Shown here piece by piece: positions 34,955 through 44,817 of a stretch of DNA of 64,000 bases. The position numbers and the translations under genes were made by a program. The stretch is taken from assembly GCA_900473685.1 (NCBI GenBank), contig UCNE01000023.1:186001-250000 (forward strand), given 5' to 3'. The notes beneath the pieces are model-generated. The model was not told the DNA's origin, made no database searches, and worked only from the letters and a program-made list of their open reading frames with translations. Position 1 is the first letter of the stretch; the number at the start of each line of letters is the position of its first letter. The stretch is from Hyphomicrobiales bacterium (GTDB lineage Bacteria; Pseudomonadota; Alphaproteobacteria; Rhizobiales; Rhizobiaceae).

Positions 34955-37900
34955 CCTCGCCTTCCGCCGTTGCCCATTCGGCAACGCGGGCCAGATGGTC
35001 GTATTCGCCGCCGTAATCGCGCTCCTTCTGGACGATCAACCGCGAGGCGAAGCCATATTTGCCGCTCATCAGGGCAGCCAGAAGCCCGGTCAATTCCTTC
35101 AGCGAATCCTCGGCCAATTGCTCGGCCGACTTGTTCTCGACATTGGCGCGCTCCTTGGCATGCTCGTTGTTGACCTCTTGAACGGCAAATCGTTCGCCGG
35201 GTTTCAAGCGGACGTAAAGCAGCGATTGCGGATGTTTTGCCCCTGTCTTCTGGAAGGCACCGGCCTTCAGCGCCGCCGCCTCCAGGGCCAACTGTGGATC
35301 CAGCAGGGCACGGGCCTCGTTGGGCGAGGGGTTGGATCCGGTCTTGTAATCGACGATCACAGCGCTGCCATCGCCGAGAATGTCGATCCGGTCGGCAATG
35401 CCGGTCAGCTTGATGCCGGACACACCAAGCTCCATCGATGCATAGAGTTCGGTAAAGCTGTTGCGGATATCGGCCTGGCGGCTGATTTCCCAGTCGATAA
35501 AGGCCTTGCCGACGGCAGCAAAGCGCGGCCGCCAGACAATGTCGATATGGGCGGGTAGGGCCTGCTCGTCAAAAGCCTCGTTGAGAATCCGGCTCATTTC
35601 CTCCTGCGCTTGCGGCGAGGCGGCATCCAGTTTGCCGCGCACGAACCGCTCTACGATCTTGTGATACAGCGTGCCGCGTTCGGCAGCACCCGGATCGCGG
35701 TTGAACGGATCGATCGGCTGCAGGCGCAGGATTCGCCGCGCATAAATGGCGTAGGGGTCTCGCCGTAGCCGGCTCACTTCGCTGAAGGAATAGCTGCGCG
35801 GCTGGTGCTCCGCCGATGGTTTCGGCTCCGGCCGTTTGGCCAGCGGCTGGGTCACACCTTGATCGAGCATGCCAGCCCATTGCTGATAATCCCGCCCGTT
35901 GTCACGCAACGTTGCCGCAAAAGGCTTGCCGCCGACCGCGAGAAGCCGCTGCAGCCAGCGGGAGGCGACGGTCGGGGTTGCGCCCTTGCGCATGGCGCGG
36001 GTCAAAATGAGCTTGCGCGTGCCGCAAGCCATCTGGAAATCGTGCGCCAGCTGGCCGATCCGCCGTTCCGGCGGTTCAAGCCCCATCGATGTTTTCATGG
36101 TGCGTGACAGGAAGGGATCATTCGCCGTCTGGCCGGGCCAGGTGCCTTCGTTCATGCCGCCGAGAACGACCAGATCAACGCTCTGCAGACGGGATTCGAG
36201 TGCGCCGAAAATGAATACGCGCGGATGACGCATCGAGCGCGGCTTGATCGATTCGCTCGCCGACAAGGCCTCCACGATATCGCTCCATTGCGGCCCGTCC
36301 GCCGTCAGCTGGCCTTCTGTCTCGATGACGGAGCGCAATTGTGTTGCCAGTGCTTCGCCGGCTTCACCTGACCAGAGCCCGGCGAGACTGCCTTGCTCAT
36401 CGATGGCGACCGCTTCCAGCGCAGCGCCGGTTTTTTCGGCCCATTGCGACAGCGGCAAGGCTGCTGTCAGCCCCCGGCCGCTTCTGTGATGGCGCACCAA
36501 GGTCCCCGCCAACGGCTCGGCTGCCGCGGCAATGCGCCGGGCAAGATCGCGGGCCTGCTCGATGGCCTCGTCATCGATCTGGCCGCGCCATTCCGGCAGG
36601 TGCTTCTTGCCTATTTCGTGCTGCAGCGTCTGGTCGAGAAGGCTTTCCAGTTCCGAAATATCGGCGCTGCCGGTGCCGCCACGCAGCGCCATCAGTTCCA
36701 GCGTTGTTGCCGCACTATTCATCGCTTCGGCAGAAAGGCCGAAACGGGCCAGCGGATGCTTGAGAAGCGCCACGATCGACACCGGATCGCCCGGCCGCAA
36801 GGAAGCTTCCAACAGCAAACGCGCCAGACTGCCGGGTCCGGTGGAGGAAAGCGGCGTACCAGCGGAATCGTCAGCTTCGATGCCGAAGCGCATCAGTTCG
36901 GTGGCCACGCGGCGAGCCAGATCACGGTCGGGTGTGATCAGCGCCGCCTGGCTGTCCTCATTGCCGTGCAGCGCAAGCCGAAGCGCAATGGCGATGGCGG
37001 TTGCCTCCTCGCGCTCGTTGGCCGTTTCGATCAGCGCCGCGTCGGCAAAGGCGGCCGCAAGCCGGACAGGATCAACGTCGCTGCGCAGTGCCGTCCAGTT
37101 GCTGGTCGCCTGGACCGGCAACAGGGCGTGGGAAATCAGTTCTGCCCGGTAATCGAGATCTGTCTGCGAAGCGCCGAGCACCGCGACGGTCTGCCGGGAA
37201 ACCTCCATGTGCTTCAACAGGCGGAAGAACCCGTATTGCGGATGGCTGCGGCTGGCCGAATCCGGCCTGCCGGCCTGCTTCTCGGTTTCTGGCGCGATCA
37301 TCTTCCATTCGGCGTCGCTCATCGTCTGATCGAGGCCGGGAAGAACGATGGTGCCGTTGGGAAGCTTCTGGACCGCCGCAATCAGCTTGGCGGTTGCCGG
37401 GATCGAGCCGGTAGACCCGGCAATGATGATCGGGCCGGTCACCTTGCCGCTGGCGATCCGCAAGGCTTCGGCCTCAAGGATGGCGTTGCGGTGGCGGGCG
37501 GGAGAGGATTGTTTCAATTCCTCAAGCCGCGCCGGCCAATAGACGCTGGCAATCTTCAGAAATGCCAGCGTCAGCTGCCACCAGAGCGCATGGTCGGCGT
37601 CTTCGAGCCTATCGAGCGCGTCCCAGTCCAGTTCCTCCGTCTCCATCGCGTCGATGATCTCGGAAAGATTGCGCGCCAGCCAGATGGCGTCGGCGGGGCT
37701 GGCCGGGGCGATCAGCGGGCTTTCCGCGTGCACGTCGAGCACGGCCTTCGGCAGCCGGTTTCGCCAGGCAAGGATCAGGCAGCCAAGCTCGATCAGCCGG
37801 GCGATGTTGGGCAAAGGCGGGGCGAGATCGAGGATCGCCGGGATTTCGGCATCGAAGAAGCCGCTATCATCGTCGGTTTCACCCAGCGCCCGGATCATCG

Positions 37901-38117
37901 GCAGGATCGCCGAGCGTCCGCCAAGGCAATCCACCAGTTCGGAGCGCAGCACGCGGGCGGAGCGCCGGGTCGGCACGAAAATGGTCACACCGGCAAGCGA
38001 CAGCGGATCAGCGGCATCATAGCGAAAACCCGGAACCAGATCACCGGAACACAGCTTTTCGACCAGCGTCTTCAGGAAGGGAAGGCCGGGCGGAATGGTA
38101 AAGACATTGGAGACCAT
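34935..38117 (-). CDS. addB: Double-strand break repair protein AddB
   Basis: The roughly 1060-residue protein has the alphaproteobacterial AddB start VFTIPPGLPFLKTLVEKLCS, a degenerate helicase region (VTIFVPTRRSARVLRSELVD), LVVLGGMNEGTWPGQTANDP in the middle and a C-terminal RecB-type nuclease motif (SAVIVDYKTGSNPSPNEAR). It partners AddA, which overlaps its 3' end. ATG at 38117 is chosen; GTG at 38126 is equally placed relative to the AGGAG and GAGG sites. The gene starts about 13 bp after the murU-like stop. Confidence 0.92.
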   Translation of the reverse strand: MVSNVFTIPPGLPFLKTLVEKLCSGDLVPGFRYDAADPLSLAGVTIFVPTRRSARVLRSELVDCLGGRSAILPMIRALGETDDDSGFFDAEIPAILDLAPPLPNIARLIELGCLILAWRNRLPKAVLDVHAESPLIAPASPADAIWLARNLSEIIDAMETEELDWDALDRLEDADHALWWQLTLAFLKIASVYWPARLEELKQSSPARHRNAILEAEALRIASGKVTGPIIIAGSTGSIPATAKLIAAVQKLPNGTIVLPGLDQTMSDAEWKMIAPETEKQAGRPDSASRSHPQYGFFRLLKHMEVSRQTVAVLGASQTDLDYRAELISHALLPVQATSNWTALRSDVDPVRLAAAFADAALIETANEREEATAIAIALRLALHGNEDSQAALITPDRDLARRVATELMRFGIEADDSAGTPLSSTGPGSLARLLLEASLRPGDPVSIVALLKHPLARFGLSAEAMNSAATTLELMALRGGTGSADISELESLLDQTLQHEIGKKHLPEWRGQIDDEAIEQARDLARRIAAAAEPLAGTLVRHHRSGRGLTAALPLSQWAEKTGAALEAVAIDEQGSLAGLWSGEAGEALATQLRSVIETEGQLTADGPQWSDIVEALSASESIKPRSMRHPRVFIFGALESRLQSVDLVVLGGMNEGTWPGQTANDPFLSRTMKTSMGLEPPERRIGQLAHDFQMACGTRKLILTRAMRKGATPTVASRWLQRLLAVGGKPFAATLRDNGRDYQQWAGMLDQGVTQPLAKRPEPKPSAEHQPRSYSFSEVSRLRRDPYAIYARRILRLQPIDPFNRDPGAAERGTLYHKIVERFVRGKLDAASPQAQEEMSRILNEAFDEQALPAHIDIVWRPRFAAVGKAFIDWEISRQADIRNSFTELYASMELGVSGIKLTGIADRIDILGDGSAVIVDYKTGSNPSPNEARALLDPQLALEAAALKAGAFQKTGAKHPQSLLYVRLKPGERFAVQEVNNEHAKERANVENKSAEQLAEDSLKELTGLLAALMSGKYGFASRLIVQKERDYGGEYDHLARVAEWATAEGEDDSNEG

Positions 38118-38130
38118 GTCCGTCACGTCC

Positions 38131-38865
38131 TCAGGCTCCTGTTGCAAACTGGCGGATCGCGTCTTCGGCCTGGCCGATCGCCTGGGGCGTGCCGACGGTT
38201 AGCCAGTGACCATCGAGAACGACGCCGAAAAGGCGGCCTCGGGCGATTGCTTGGTCGAAATAGATATTGAGATTGAAGGCATCATCCGGGGCGTCAGCGA
38301 AAAGGCGGCTGTGCAGGGCGATGGCGCCGGCATAGACGACAGGATTGTCCATGCCGTCCTTGTAGCGCGACAGCCGCCCTTCGTGATCCAGCGAGAAATC
38401 CAGCTTGCCATTGTGTCCGGTCGTATCTTCGTTGCGCACGCAAAGCAGCGCCATGTCCATCGTTTCGGGATCGAAGAAGGATGCGAGCCGTTCGAGATTG
38501 GAAGGCTCGCCGGGCTTTTCTCCAACCCAGAACAGGTCGGCGTTCATCACGAGAACCGGCCCTTCCGGTAGAAGCTTCAATCCCTTTGCCAACCCGCCAC
38601 CGGAGTTCATCAGCGCCGCCCGTTCATCGGAGATGACGATGTTTGGCCGGCCCCGCTCAGCCAGATGCGCTTCCATCCGGTCGGCGAAATGATGGACGTT
38701 AATCGCTGCCGTGGTCACGCCTGCAGCTTCCAGAAGATCGAGCACATAATCGATCATCGGTTTGCCTGCGATCGGAACCAGCGGCTTTGGCATGGTATCG
38801 GTAATGGGGCGCAGGCGGGTTCCAAGTCCCGCGGCAAGCACCATGGCGTTTTCGATGATGGACAT
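38131..38865 (-). CDS. murU: Sugar-1-phosphate nucleotidyltransferase, likely MurU-like (MurNAc-1-P uridylyltransferase)
   Basis: The 244-residue protein has the nucleotidyltransferase start AMVLAAGLGTRLRPITDTMP, then PKPLVPIAGKPMIDYVL, the metal-binding VLVMNADLFWVGEKP near 105, and the GHWLTVGTPQAIGQAEDAI end. It is similar to mannose-1-P guanylyltransferases and to MurU. Because an AmgK-like kinase domain lies directly upstream in the same operon, MurU is the favoured reading: it would convert MurNAc-1-P to UDP-MurNAc in a recycling route that bypasses de novo synthesis. ATG at 38865 or 38877. Confidence 0.82.
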   Translation of the reverse strand: MSIIENAMVLAAGLGTRLRPITDTMPKPLVPIAGKPMIDYVLDLLEAAGVTTAAINVHHFADRMEAHLAERGRPNIVISDERAALMNSGGGLAKGLKLLPEGPVLVMNADLFWVGEKPGEPSNLERLASFFDPETMDMALLCVRNEDTTGHNGKLDFSLDHEGRLSRYKDGMDNPVVYAGAIALHSRLFADAPDDAFNLNIYFDQAIARGRLFGVVLDGHWLTVGTPQAIGQAEDAIRQFATGA

Positions 38866-38906
38866 GGGCGCACGCATTCCGCTGAAGCTTCAGCCGCTGA
38901 TTCGGC

Positions 38907-40394
38907 TTAAAGGATTCCAGCCTTTATGCACCAATCGCGCAAGGGTGCGAGCGCTTCGTGCCGAAGCGCCACTTCGAGATAGGAAAATGTCCGCGGCATG
39001 TGCTTCATGTAGGAGGGCTTGCCGTCGCGCTGCATCAGCCGCACCCAGATGCCCACGAGCTTGCAATTGCGCTGGGCGGACATCAGATGCCAGTCGCGCC
39101 GGAACGTCGCCTCGTCGAAAAGACCGAGAGCGTGGCGTTCTGTACAGTAGAGCGACAGCATCGCGTCACGCAGGCCGGGTTCGATCGTGACACGGGCATC
39201 CTGCGAGATTGACGCGACGTCGTAGGCGGTCGGGCCGATCATCGAATCCTGGAAATCGATGATGCCGATCCGCTCAAAACTAGAGCGATCGCCGCGCCAG
39301 ATGATGTTCGGCGAATGGAAATCGCGTAGCAGCAGCTTCTTTTCCGATGAAGCCAGCAGGTCGATCAGCTGGTCCCAGACGGCGAAATAACCATGACGCT
39401 CGGCATCCGAAGCCTTTTCGCCGCGCTTCCAGGGAAGGTACCAGTCGAGCAGCAGGCTGGTCTCGATCTTCATCGCCGTGCGGTCGAAATCGGGGATATG
39501 GTGGATGACGGCGCCGAGGGAAATATCCCGTGTCACCGGCTGCGCATGCAGATGCGCCAGCACGCGGACGCTTTCCAGATAGCGCTCGGCAATCGGTTGT
39601 CCCTTGGCGTCGAGAATATCCTCGCTGCCGAGGTCTTCGATCAGCAGGATGCCGGCATCAAGATCGGCCTCGTAGATATCCGGTGCGCAAAAGCCCTTGG
39701 TCCGAATATCGTGGGCGACGGCGACGAAGGGGATTACATCTTCGGCGATATGGGCGAGCTGCTGATAATATTTGCCGTCCTGAAGGATGGGGCCGGCCTT
39801 GTGCCGGGCCGAGTCCATCAGGATACGGATGGGTTCGCCGGGCATGCGGATGTGTTCATAGGCACGTGCGGACGCATCGCCGCTCAGATGCCGACGCTTT
39901 GCGTTGCCATGTCCGCGCTGTTTGAGAAAGGTGCGGATGGCCAGGCTGCGTTCAATTCGTGCGAGGGCGGCGGCTTCGCCGGTGATCGTGACGGTGCGTC
40001 CGTCGCCAAGATGAGAAAAGGTGGCGGTCAGCCGTGACTTCGGCAGCGCTGCCAGGGCATTTTCCGGCCATTCCACCAGGCAGATACCGTCGGACAGGGC
40101 CTCGTCGAAACCCAGCTCGTCGAGTTCCGAAACGTCGGCCAGCCGGTAGAGATCGAAATGCGAAACGGGAGTACGAAGGTAGTAGCTTTGCACTAGCGTG
40201 AAGGTCGGGCTCGGAACCTCCAGCTCAGCGTCATCGGCCATGGCGCGCAAAAAGGCGCGTGCCAGTGTCGACTTGCCCGCACCAAGATCGCCCGATAGCG
40301 CGAGACAATCACCGGCCTTCAAGGCCAATGCCAGGTCTTCGCCGAACTCGATCGTGGCTGCCTCGTCCTTGAGGATGAGCTCGATCACTTGCAT
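38907..40394 (-). CDS. Fusion protein: TsaE ATPase + AmgK-like sugar kinase
   Basis: The 495-residue protein joins two functions. Residues about 1-150 are TsaE (CLALSGDLGAGKSTLARAFL near 35, PSPTFTLVQSYY and YRLADVSELDELGFDEALSD), the ATPase of the t6A37 tRNA complex. Residues about 160-495 are an aminoglycoside-phosphotransferase-fold kinase (HLSGDASARAYEHI; LLLRDFHSPNIIW near 358; IGIIDFQDSMIGPTAYD near 380) like AmgK, the anomeric MurNAc/GlcNAc kinase. The MurU-like gene follows. The ATG shares one base with the divL stop (TAATG). Confidence 0.9.
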   Translation of the reverse strand: MQVIELILKDEAATIEFGEDLALALKAGDCLALSGDLGAGKSTLARAFLRAMADDAELEVPSPTFTLVQSYYLRTPVSHFDLYRLADVSELDELGFDEALSDGICLVEWPENALAALPKSRLTATFSHLGDGRTVTITGEAAALARIERSLAIRTFLKQRGHGNAKRRHLSGDASARAYEHIRMPGEPIRILMDSARHKAGPILQDGKYYQQLAHIAEDVIPFVAVAHDIRTKGFCAPDIYEADLDAGILLIEDLGSEDILDAKGQPIAERYLESVRVLAHLHAQPVTRDISLGAVIHHIPDFDRTAMKIETSLLLDWYLPWKRGEKASDAERHGYFAVWDQLIDLLASSEKKLLLRDFHSPNIIWRGDRSSFERIGIIDFQDSMIGPTAYDVASISQDARVTIEPGLRDAMLSLYCTERHALGLFDEATFRRDWHLMSAQRNCKLVGIWVRLMQRDGKPSYMKHMPRTFSYLEVALRHEALAPLRDWCIKAGIL

Positions 40395-42874
40395 TATTCC
40401 GCCGCGGCGATTTGTGGCAGCTCGCCGGATGGGATGCGGCAGGTCACTTCCGTGCCTTCGCCTTCGCGGCTGCGGATCGACACGGTGCCGTGATGCAGGC
40501 TGACGAAGCTTTCGACGATCGACAGGCCAAGGCCGGCGCCGCCATGCTGGCCGTGGCTCTCGAACCGCTTGAACACGGTGTCGAGTACGTCCTGCGGAAT
40601 GCCGGTACCGCTGTCGGTGACGCTGAAGACGAAATCGCTGTTGTCGCGGCGGCACTTCAGGCTGACGGTGCTGCCGTCGGGGGCAAAATTGGCGGCGTTG
40701 GTCAAAAGCTTGATGAGGATCTGCTTCAACCGTTGATGATCGGCGACGAACAGGCCCAGCATATCCGGTGTATCGATCTGCAAGGTGACGGCGCTTTCCT
40801 GCAGCCTGTCGGCCATCTGCAGAGACACTTCGTCGAGGAAATCGGTCAGGTTGATTTCCGACAGGTCGAGCTCGACGATACCAGCGTCGACGGTCGCCAG
40901 ATCGAGGATATCGTTGACGATCGTCAGAAGCAGCGAGGATGACGTCGAGATATGCTCAACATATTCCGCCTGCCGTTCCGTCAGCGATCCGAAGGCCGGT
41001 GTTTTCAGGAGGTCGGCAAAGCCGATGATATTGGTCAGCGGCGAGCGCAGCTCATAGGACACGTGCTGGACGAAATCATTCTTCAGATGGTCGGCCATGC
41101 GCAGCGCGTCGTTCTTTTCGGTCAGCGCGCGCTCGACCCTTGCGCTGTCGGTGATGTTGACGAAGGTCAGCATGGTCTGTGCGTTGGGCAGCGGGATGAC
41201 GGCGAAATCGAGGATCAGGCCGGTCCGTAGTTCCAGGATCCCCTGGCAGGACGGGCGCTCGTCGTCAAAGCTGGTGATGAGATGCGAAAACCGCTTCCAA
41301 CCATCCGGCTGGTCGTAGGATGGCGCACAGGCCAATTCGATGGCGCGGATATGCGTGCCGGGCTTTGCCTCGATCTCGCTGACGCCCCAAAGCGCGCGGA
41401 ATGCCGGGTTGGACAGCTTGATGCGGCCATCCGGGCCGAACACGGCGACGCCTTCCGACAGATGGTCAATGGTCTCGCCCTGAACCTGGACAAGCGTGTT
41501 GTAGCGGGTTTCGAGATCGACCTTTTCCGTCAGGTTCTCGAACACCCAGGTTGCGCCGCCTTGCGGGCGGGCGGTTGCGAACACGCGCAGGGTCTGGCCG
41601 TTGGGCAGATGCCAGAGGTCGGATTGCGTCTCGATCGCCTGATAGACGGCGAGCGCCCCATCCTTCCACTGCTTCCAGTTCAGCTGTTCCGGCAGCTTGC
41701 CGGCGGCGCGCAACCGGTCGAGGATTTCGCCATTGCCCGGCTTGCGCTCGAGGAAGCCCATGTCGAGATCCCACAGGCGCTGGAATGCCTGATTGTAGAA
41801 TTGCAGCTGCTGGCTGCCGTCGAAGATCGCCACGGGCGTCGCCAGATGATCGAGCGTTTCGGCATGGCTCTTCAGGGTGCGGTTGAGTTCCTCGCGGACG
41901 GCCTCGACGTCTGAGACGTTGATCGCCATGCCCGCCGATCCGCTCGTGCTTTTGGCGTCCACCACATCAAAGAACGTCCGGTTTCCACGCACGACGGTGG
42001 AGACCTTTTCGCGATAGGGCGAATCATAGGTGCTGATGACGCGGATCTTTTCGCGGGCAACGGTTGCCAGAAGCTCGCGGCTTTCCTTGATGGCGGCGGA
42101 GGGATCTGCGGCTTCAACGGCCTCGGCATACGCCTCGTTGACCCAGAGAAGCCCGCCATCCTGCCCACGCTGCCAGACTGGCAGATCGATGGCGTCGAGC
42201 AGTGTATTCAGGTTGGACAGAGCGCCATGCAGACGGTCGCGTTCCATCTTCACTTCCGCAAGCTCAGCCCGCAGGTTGTTCAGCGCCACGAACCGGACGA
42301 AGGCCCGGCCGCCGGAAACGCGGCCCTGTGCCTCGATGATTTCGCTGCGGCTGGTTTCGACGATGAGATCGAAGCTTTCGGCATTGGAGCGCAGCCGTTC
42401 GATGGCTTTCTCCAGGTCCGACGCCGACTGGGATTTGATCCAGCGGCCAAAGGCGAGGAAATCGCGGTCATCCTGCGGCGCACCGGTTTCGGCCGGCAGC
42501 TGACCGAGGAATTCGGGTTTGTTCGACTGGCCTTCCCAGACGACGATGCGGCGGTTCTTGTCGGCAATCAGCGCCTGGAAACGGGAAATCCGGTGATTGG
42601 CGTCGGCAAGCGCGGTGTTCAGCTCGCGGTTGTCGGTCTCCATATTGCCGCGCTGGCGGATCAGCCAGATGGCCGAGAGCATGGCGGCAGAAATGACACC
42701 GATCAGCACGGAGAAGGTGACGACTTCGGACGAGCCGAAAAGGTTGGCTTTTGCAGTACCCTCGGCTGCCGCAGAGGCGGGGCCGGCGCAAACCACGAGC
42801 GTCGAGCTTGCCATGAACCGGCGCAACAGGGACGGAATCCGGCCGCCGGCGCGTTTCAAAGGACCTGTTTCCAT
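40394..42874 (-). CDS. divL: DivL-type sensor pseudo-kinase with Tyr in place of the phospho-His
   Basis: The 826-residue protein has a signal-like N-terminus, a membrane segment (VVTFSVLIGVISAAMLSAIW), a helical region, at least two PAS-like domains (VWQRGQDGGLLWVNEAYAEA; VFGPDGRIKLSNPAFRALWG), a DHp domain and a HATPase domain (LLTNAANFAP, DSGTGIPQ, GGAGLGLSIVESF). The H-box reads HVSYELRSPLTNI: Tyr607 occupies the phospho-acceptor His position, the hallmark of DivL, which controls the CckA-CtrA cell-cycle relay in Caulobacter. ATG at 42874 has GGGGAAG upstream. It heads the divL-trxA operon. Confidence 0.9.
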   Translation of the reverse strand: METGPLKRAGGRIPSLLRRFMASSTLVVCAGPASAAAEGTAKANLFGSSEVVTFSVLIGVISAAMLSAIWLIRQRGNMETDNRELNTALADANHRISRFQALIADKNRRIVVWEGQSNKPEFLGQLPAETGAPQDDRDFLAFGRWIKSQSASDLEKAIERLRSNAESFDLIVETSRSEIIEAQGRVSGGRAFVRFVALNNLRAELAEVKMERDRLHGALSNLNTLLDAIDLPVWQRGQDGGLLWVNEAYAEAVEAADPSAAIKESRELLATVAREKIRVISTYDSPYREKVSTVVRGNRTFFDVVDAKSTSGSAGMAINVSDVEAVREELNRTLKSHAETLDHLATPVAIFDGSQQLQFYNQAFQRLWDLDMGFLERKPGNGEILDRLRAAGKLPEQLNWKQWKDGALAVYQAIETQSDLWHLPNGQTLRVFATARPQGGATWVFENLTEKVDLETRYNTLVQVQGETIDHLSEGVAVFGPDGRIKLSNPAFRALWGVSEIEAKPGTHIRAIELACAPSYDQPDGWKRFSHLITSFDDERPSCQGILELRTGLILDFAVIPLPNAQTMLTFVNITDSARVERALTEKNDALRMADHLKNDFVQHVSYELRSPLTNIIGFADLLKTPAFGSLTERQAEYVEHISTSSSLLLTIVNDILDLATVDAGIVELDLSEINLTDFLDEVSLQMADRLQESAVTLQIDTPDMLGLFVADHQRLKQILIKLLTNAANFAPDGSTVSLKCRRDNSDFVFSVTDSGTGIPQDVLDTVFKRFESHGQHGGAGLGLSIVESFVSLHHGTVSIRSREGEGTEVTCRIPSGELPQIAAAE

Positions 42875-43275
42875 GGCGTGCTTCCCCGTTTGTACCACAT
42901 TTAATCAATGCGCCGGAAAGTCCGAATCACGTGATCATCTGTGTATTCAATACTTTGAAGCGTGCCCCGGCCTTTCGGCGGCGTACGTTCAAAGCTCTTT
43001 GGTCCGGTTGCAAATCGCCACGCAGTGCTAAATCGAAATCCCGCCAAGGCAGGCCTCGTTCAATTCCGATTGCAGTCCGGCATGTCTTCGTCTGTTTGCC
43101 GCCTCAACGACAAGACACCCCATCCGTGACGCGTCTGTTCCGCATCTTCGTCACGAATCATGTGCCAAAAACATACGCCTTCGGGGAATCCTCGGGAAGG
43201 GCGGAGCAAAAAAAGAGGCCGCGATCTTTTGTCAAGATCGCGGCCTCTATATGTTGTGGATTATCCGGGTAAGGA
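42875..43275. other. Intergenic region between divL and ahcY
   Basis: About 400 bp without a gene. It must hold the divL promoter (minus strand) and contains the ahcY terminator at 43208-43248. Three GANTC sites occur (near 42924, 43157 and 43187), a possible link to CcrM methylation, but only slightly more than chance. No small ORF with a good ribosome site was found. Confidence 0.5.
43208..43248 (-). terminator. Rho-independent terminator of ahcY
   Basis: A 15-bp perfect stem (AGAGGCCGCGATCTT and its complement) with a short loop, followed on the minus strand by a run of seven Ts. Confidence 0.92.
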
Positions 43276-44676
43276 CTAGTAGCGGTAGTGTTCAGCCTTG
43301 AACGGGCCTTGCGGCTTCACGCCGATATAGCCGGCCTGCTCTTCCGAAAGTTCGGTCAGCTTGGCGCCGAGCTTGGCGAGGTGAAGGCGTGCGACCTTCT
43401 CGTCGAGGTGCTTCGGCAGGATGTGGACGCCCTTTTCATACTGCTCACCCTTGGTGAACAGCTCGATCTGGGCCAATGTCTGGTTGGTGAACGAAGCCGA
43501 CATGACGAAGGACGGGTGACCGGTGGCGTTGCCCAGGTTGAGCAAGCGGCCTTCCGACAGAAGGATCATCCGGTTGCCCTTCGGGAACTCGATCAGGTCG
43601 ACCTGCGGCTTGATGTTGGTCCATTTCAGGTTTCGCAGTGCGGAAACCTGAATTTCGTTGTCGAAATGGCCGATATTACCAACGATCGCCATGTCCTTCA
43701 TCTCACGCATGTGGTCCATGCGGATGACATCCTTGTTGCCGGTCGTGGTGATGAAGATATCGGCCGAGGAGACGACGTCTTCGAGCTGAACGACTTCAAA
43801 ACCGTCCATAGCGGCCTGCAGGGCGCAGATCGGATCGACTTCCGTGACCTTGACGCGGGCGCCGGCGCCAAGCAGCGATGCGGCAGAACCCTTGCCGACG
43901 TCGCCGTAACCGCAGACGACGGCAACCTTGCCGGCCATCATCACGTCGGTGCCGCGGCGGATACCGTCGACCAGCGATTCCTTGCAGCCATACTTGTTGT
44001 CGAACTTCGACTTGGTAACCGAATCGTTAACGTTGATCGCCGGGAAGGGCAGCAGGCCCTTGGCATGCAGCTGGTAGAGACGGTTGACGCCCGTGGTGGT
44101 TTCTTCGGTCACGCCCTGGATGGCGCCGCGCTGCTTGGTGAACCAGCCCGGCGAAGCGGCAAGGCGCTTCTTGATCTGGGCAACGAGGATTTCTTCTTCT
44201 TCCGATTCCGGCTTCGAGAGAACGTCCTCACCGGCTTCGGCGCGGGCGCCGAGCAGGATGTACATGGTGGCGTCGCCGCCGTCATCGAGGATCATGTTGG
44301 AAACGCCGCCATCGGCCCACTGGAAGATCTGGTCGGTGTAGGTCCAGTAGTCTTCCAGGCTTTCACCCTTGATGGCGAAAACCGGAACGCCCGTTGCGGC
44401 AATCGCAGCGGCAGCATGGTCCTGCGTCGAGAAGATGTTGCAGGAAGCCCAGCGAACTTCCGCACCGAGCGCTACCAGCGTCTCGATCAGCACGGCAGTC
44501 TGGATGGTCATGTGCAGCGAGCCGGTGATACGGGCACCCTTCAGCGGCTTGGATGTGCCGAATTCCTCGCGGCAGGCCATCAGGCCCGGCATTTCCGTTT
44601 CGGCAATGATGATTTCCTTGCGGCCGAAATCGGCAAGGCCGATATCTGCAACAACGTAGTCGTTTTTCGTGCTCAT
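43276..44676 (-). CDS. ahcY: S-adenosylhomocysteine hydrolase
   Basis: The 466-residue protein has the expected length. Motifs: [58 protein letters not shown] with the catalytic Lys, the NAD loop [16 protein letters not shown] and the C-terminal [10 protein letters not shown], which reaches into the neighbouring NAD site. It splits SAH into adenosine and homocysteine, keeping methylation going. ATG at 44676 is the family start; the open frame to 44820 is not used. An operator-like motif lies about 145 bp upstream. Confidence 0.98.
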   Translation of the reverse strand: MSTKNDYVVADIGLADFGRKEIIIAETEMPGLMACREEFGTSKPLKGARITGSLHMTIQTAVLIETLVALGAEVRWASCNIFSTQDHAAAAIAATGVPVFAIKGESLEDYWTYTDQIFQWADGGVSNMILDDGGDATMYILLGARAEAGEDVLSKPESEEEEILVAQIKKRLAASPGWFTKQRGAIQGVTEETTTGVNRLYQLHAKGLLPFPAINVNDSVTKSKFDNKYGCKESLVDGIRRGTDVMMAGKVAVVCGYGDVGKGSAASLLGAGARVKVTEVDPICALQAAMDGFEVVQLEDVVSSADIFITTTGNKDVIRMDHMREMKDMAIVGNIGHFDNEIQVSALRNLKWTNIKPQVDLIEFPKGNRMILLSEGRLLNLGNATGHPSFVMSASFTNQTLAQIELFTKGEQYEKGVHILPKHLDEKVARLHLAKLGAKLTELSEEQAGYIGVKPQGPFKAEHYRY

Positions 44677-44817
44677 GAGAGTCTCCGGGCTGGTGCCATG
44701 CACGAAGTCCTGACGTTTTGGCAGGGCCTGGCAGGGCGCACTAGAATTCGGCACTTCCCGCAGTCTGCAGGAAGTTTGTCCCTCAATTATCAGGAAACGC
44801 GAAAAGGAGCAACAGGA

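Noticed and set aside
36393-38270. Open frame of 625 codons on the plus strand, opposite addB
   Set aside because: It lies wholly across addB and has no recognisable domain; long antisense frames are expected in GC-rich DNA with this codon use.
42899-43200. GANTC cluster before divL as a CcrM switch
   Set aside because: Three sites in about 380 bp is only mildly above the expected one or two.
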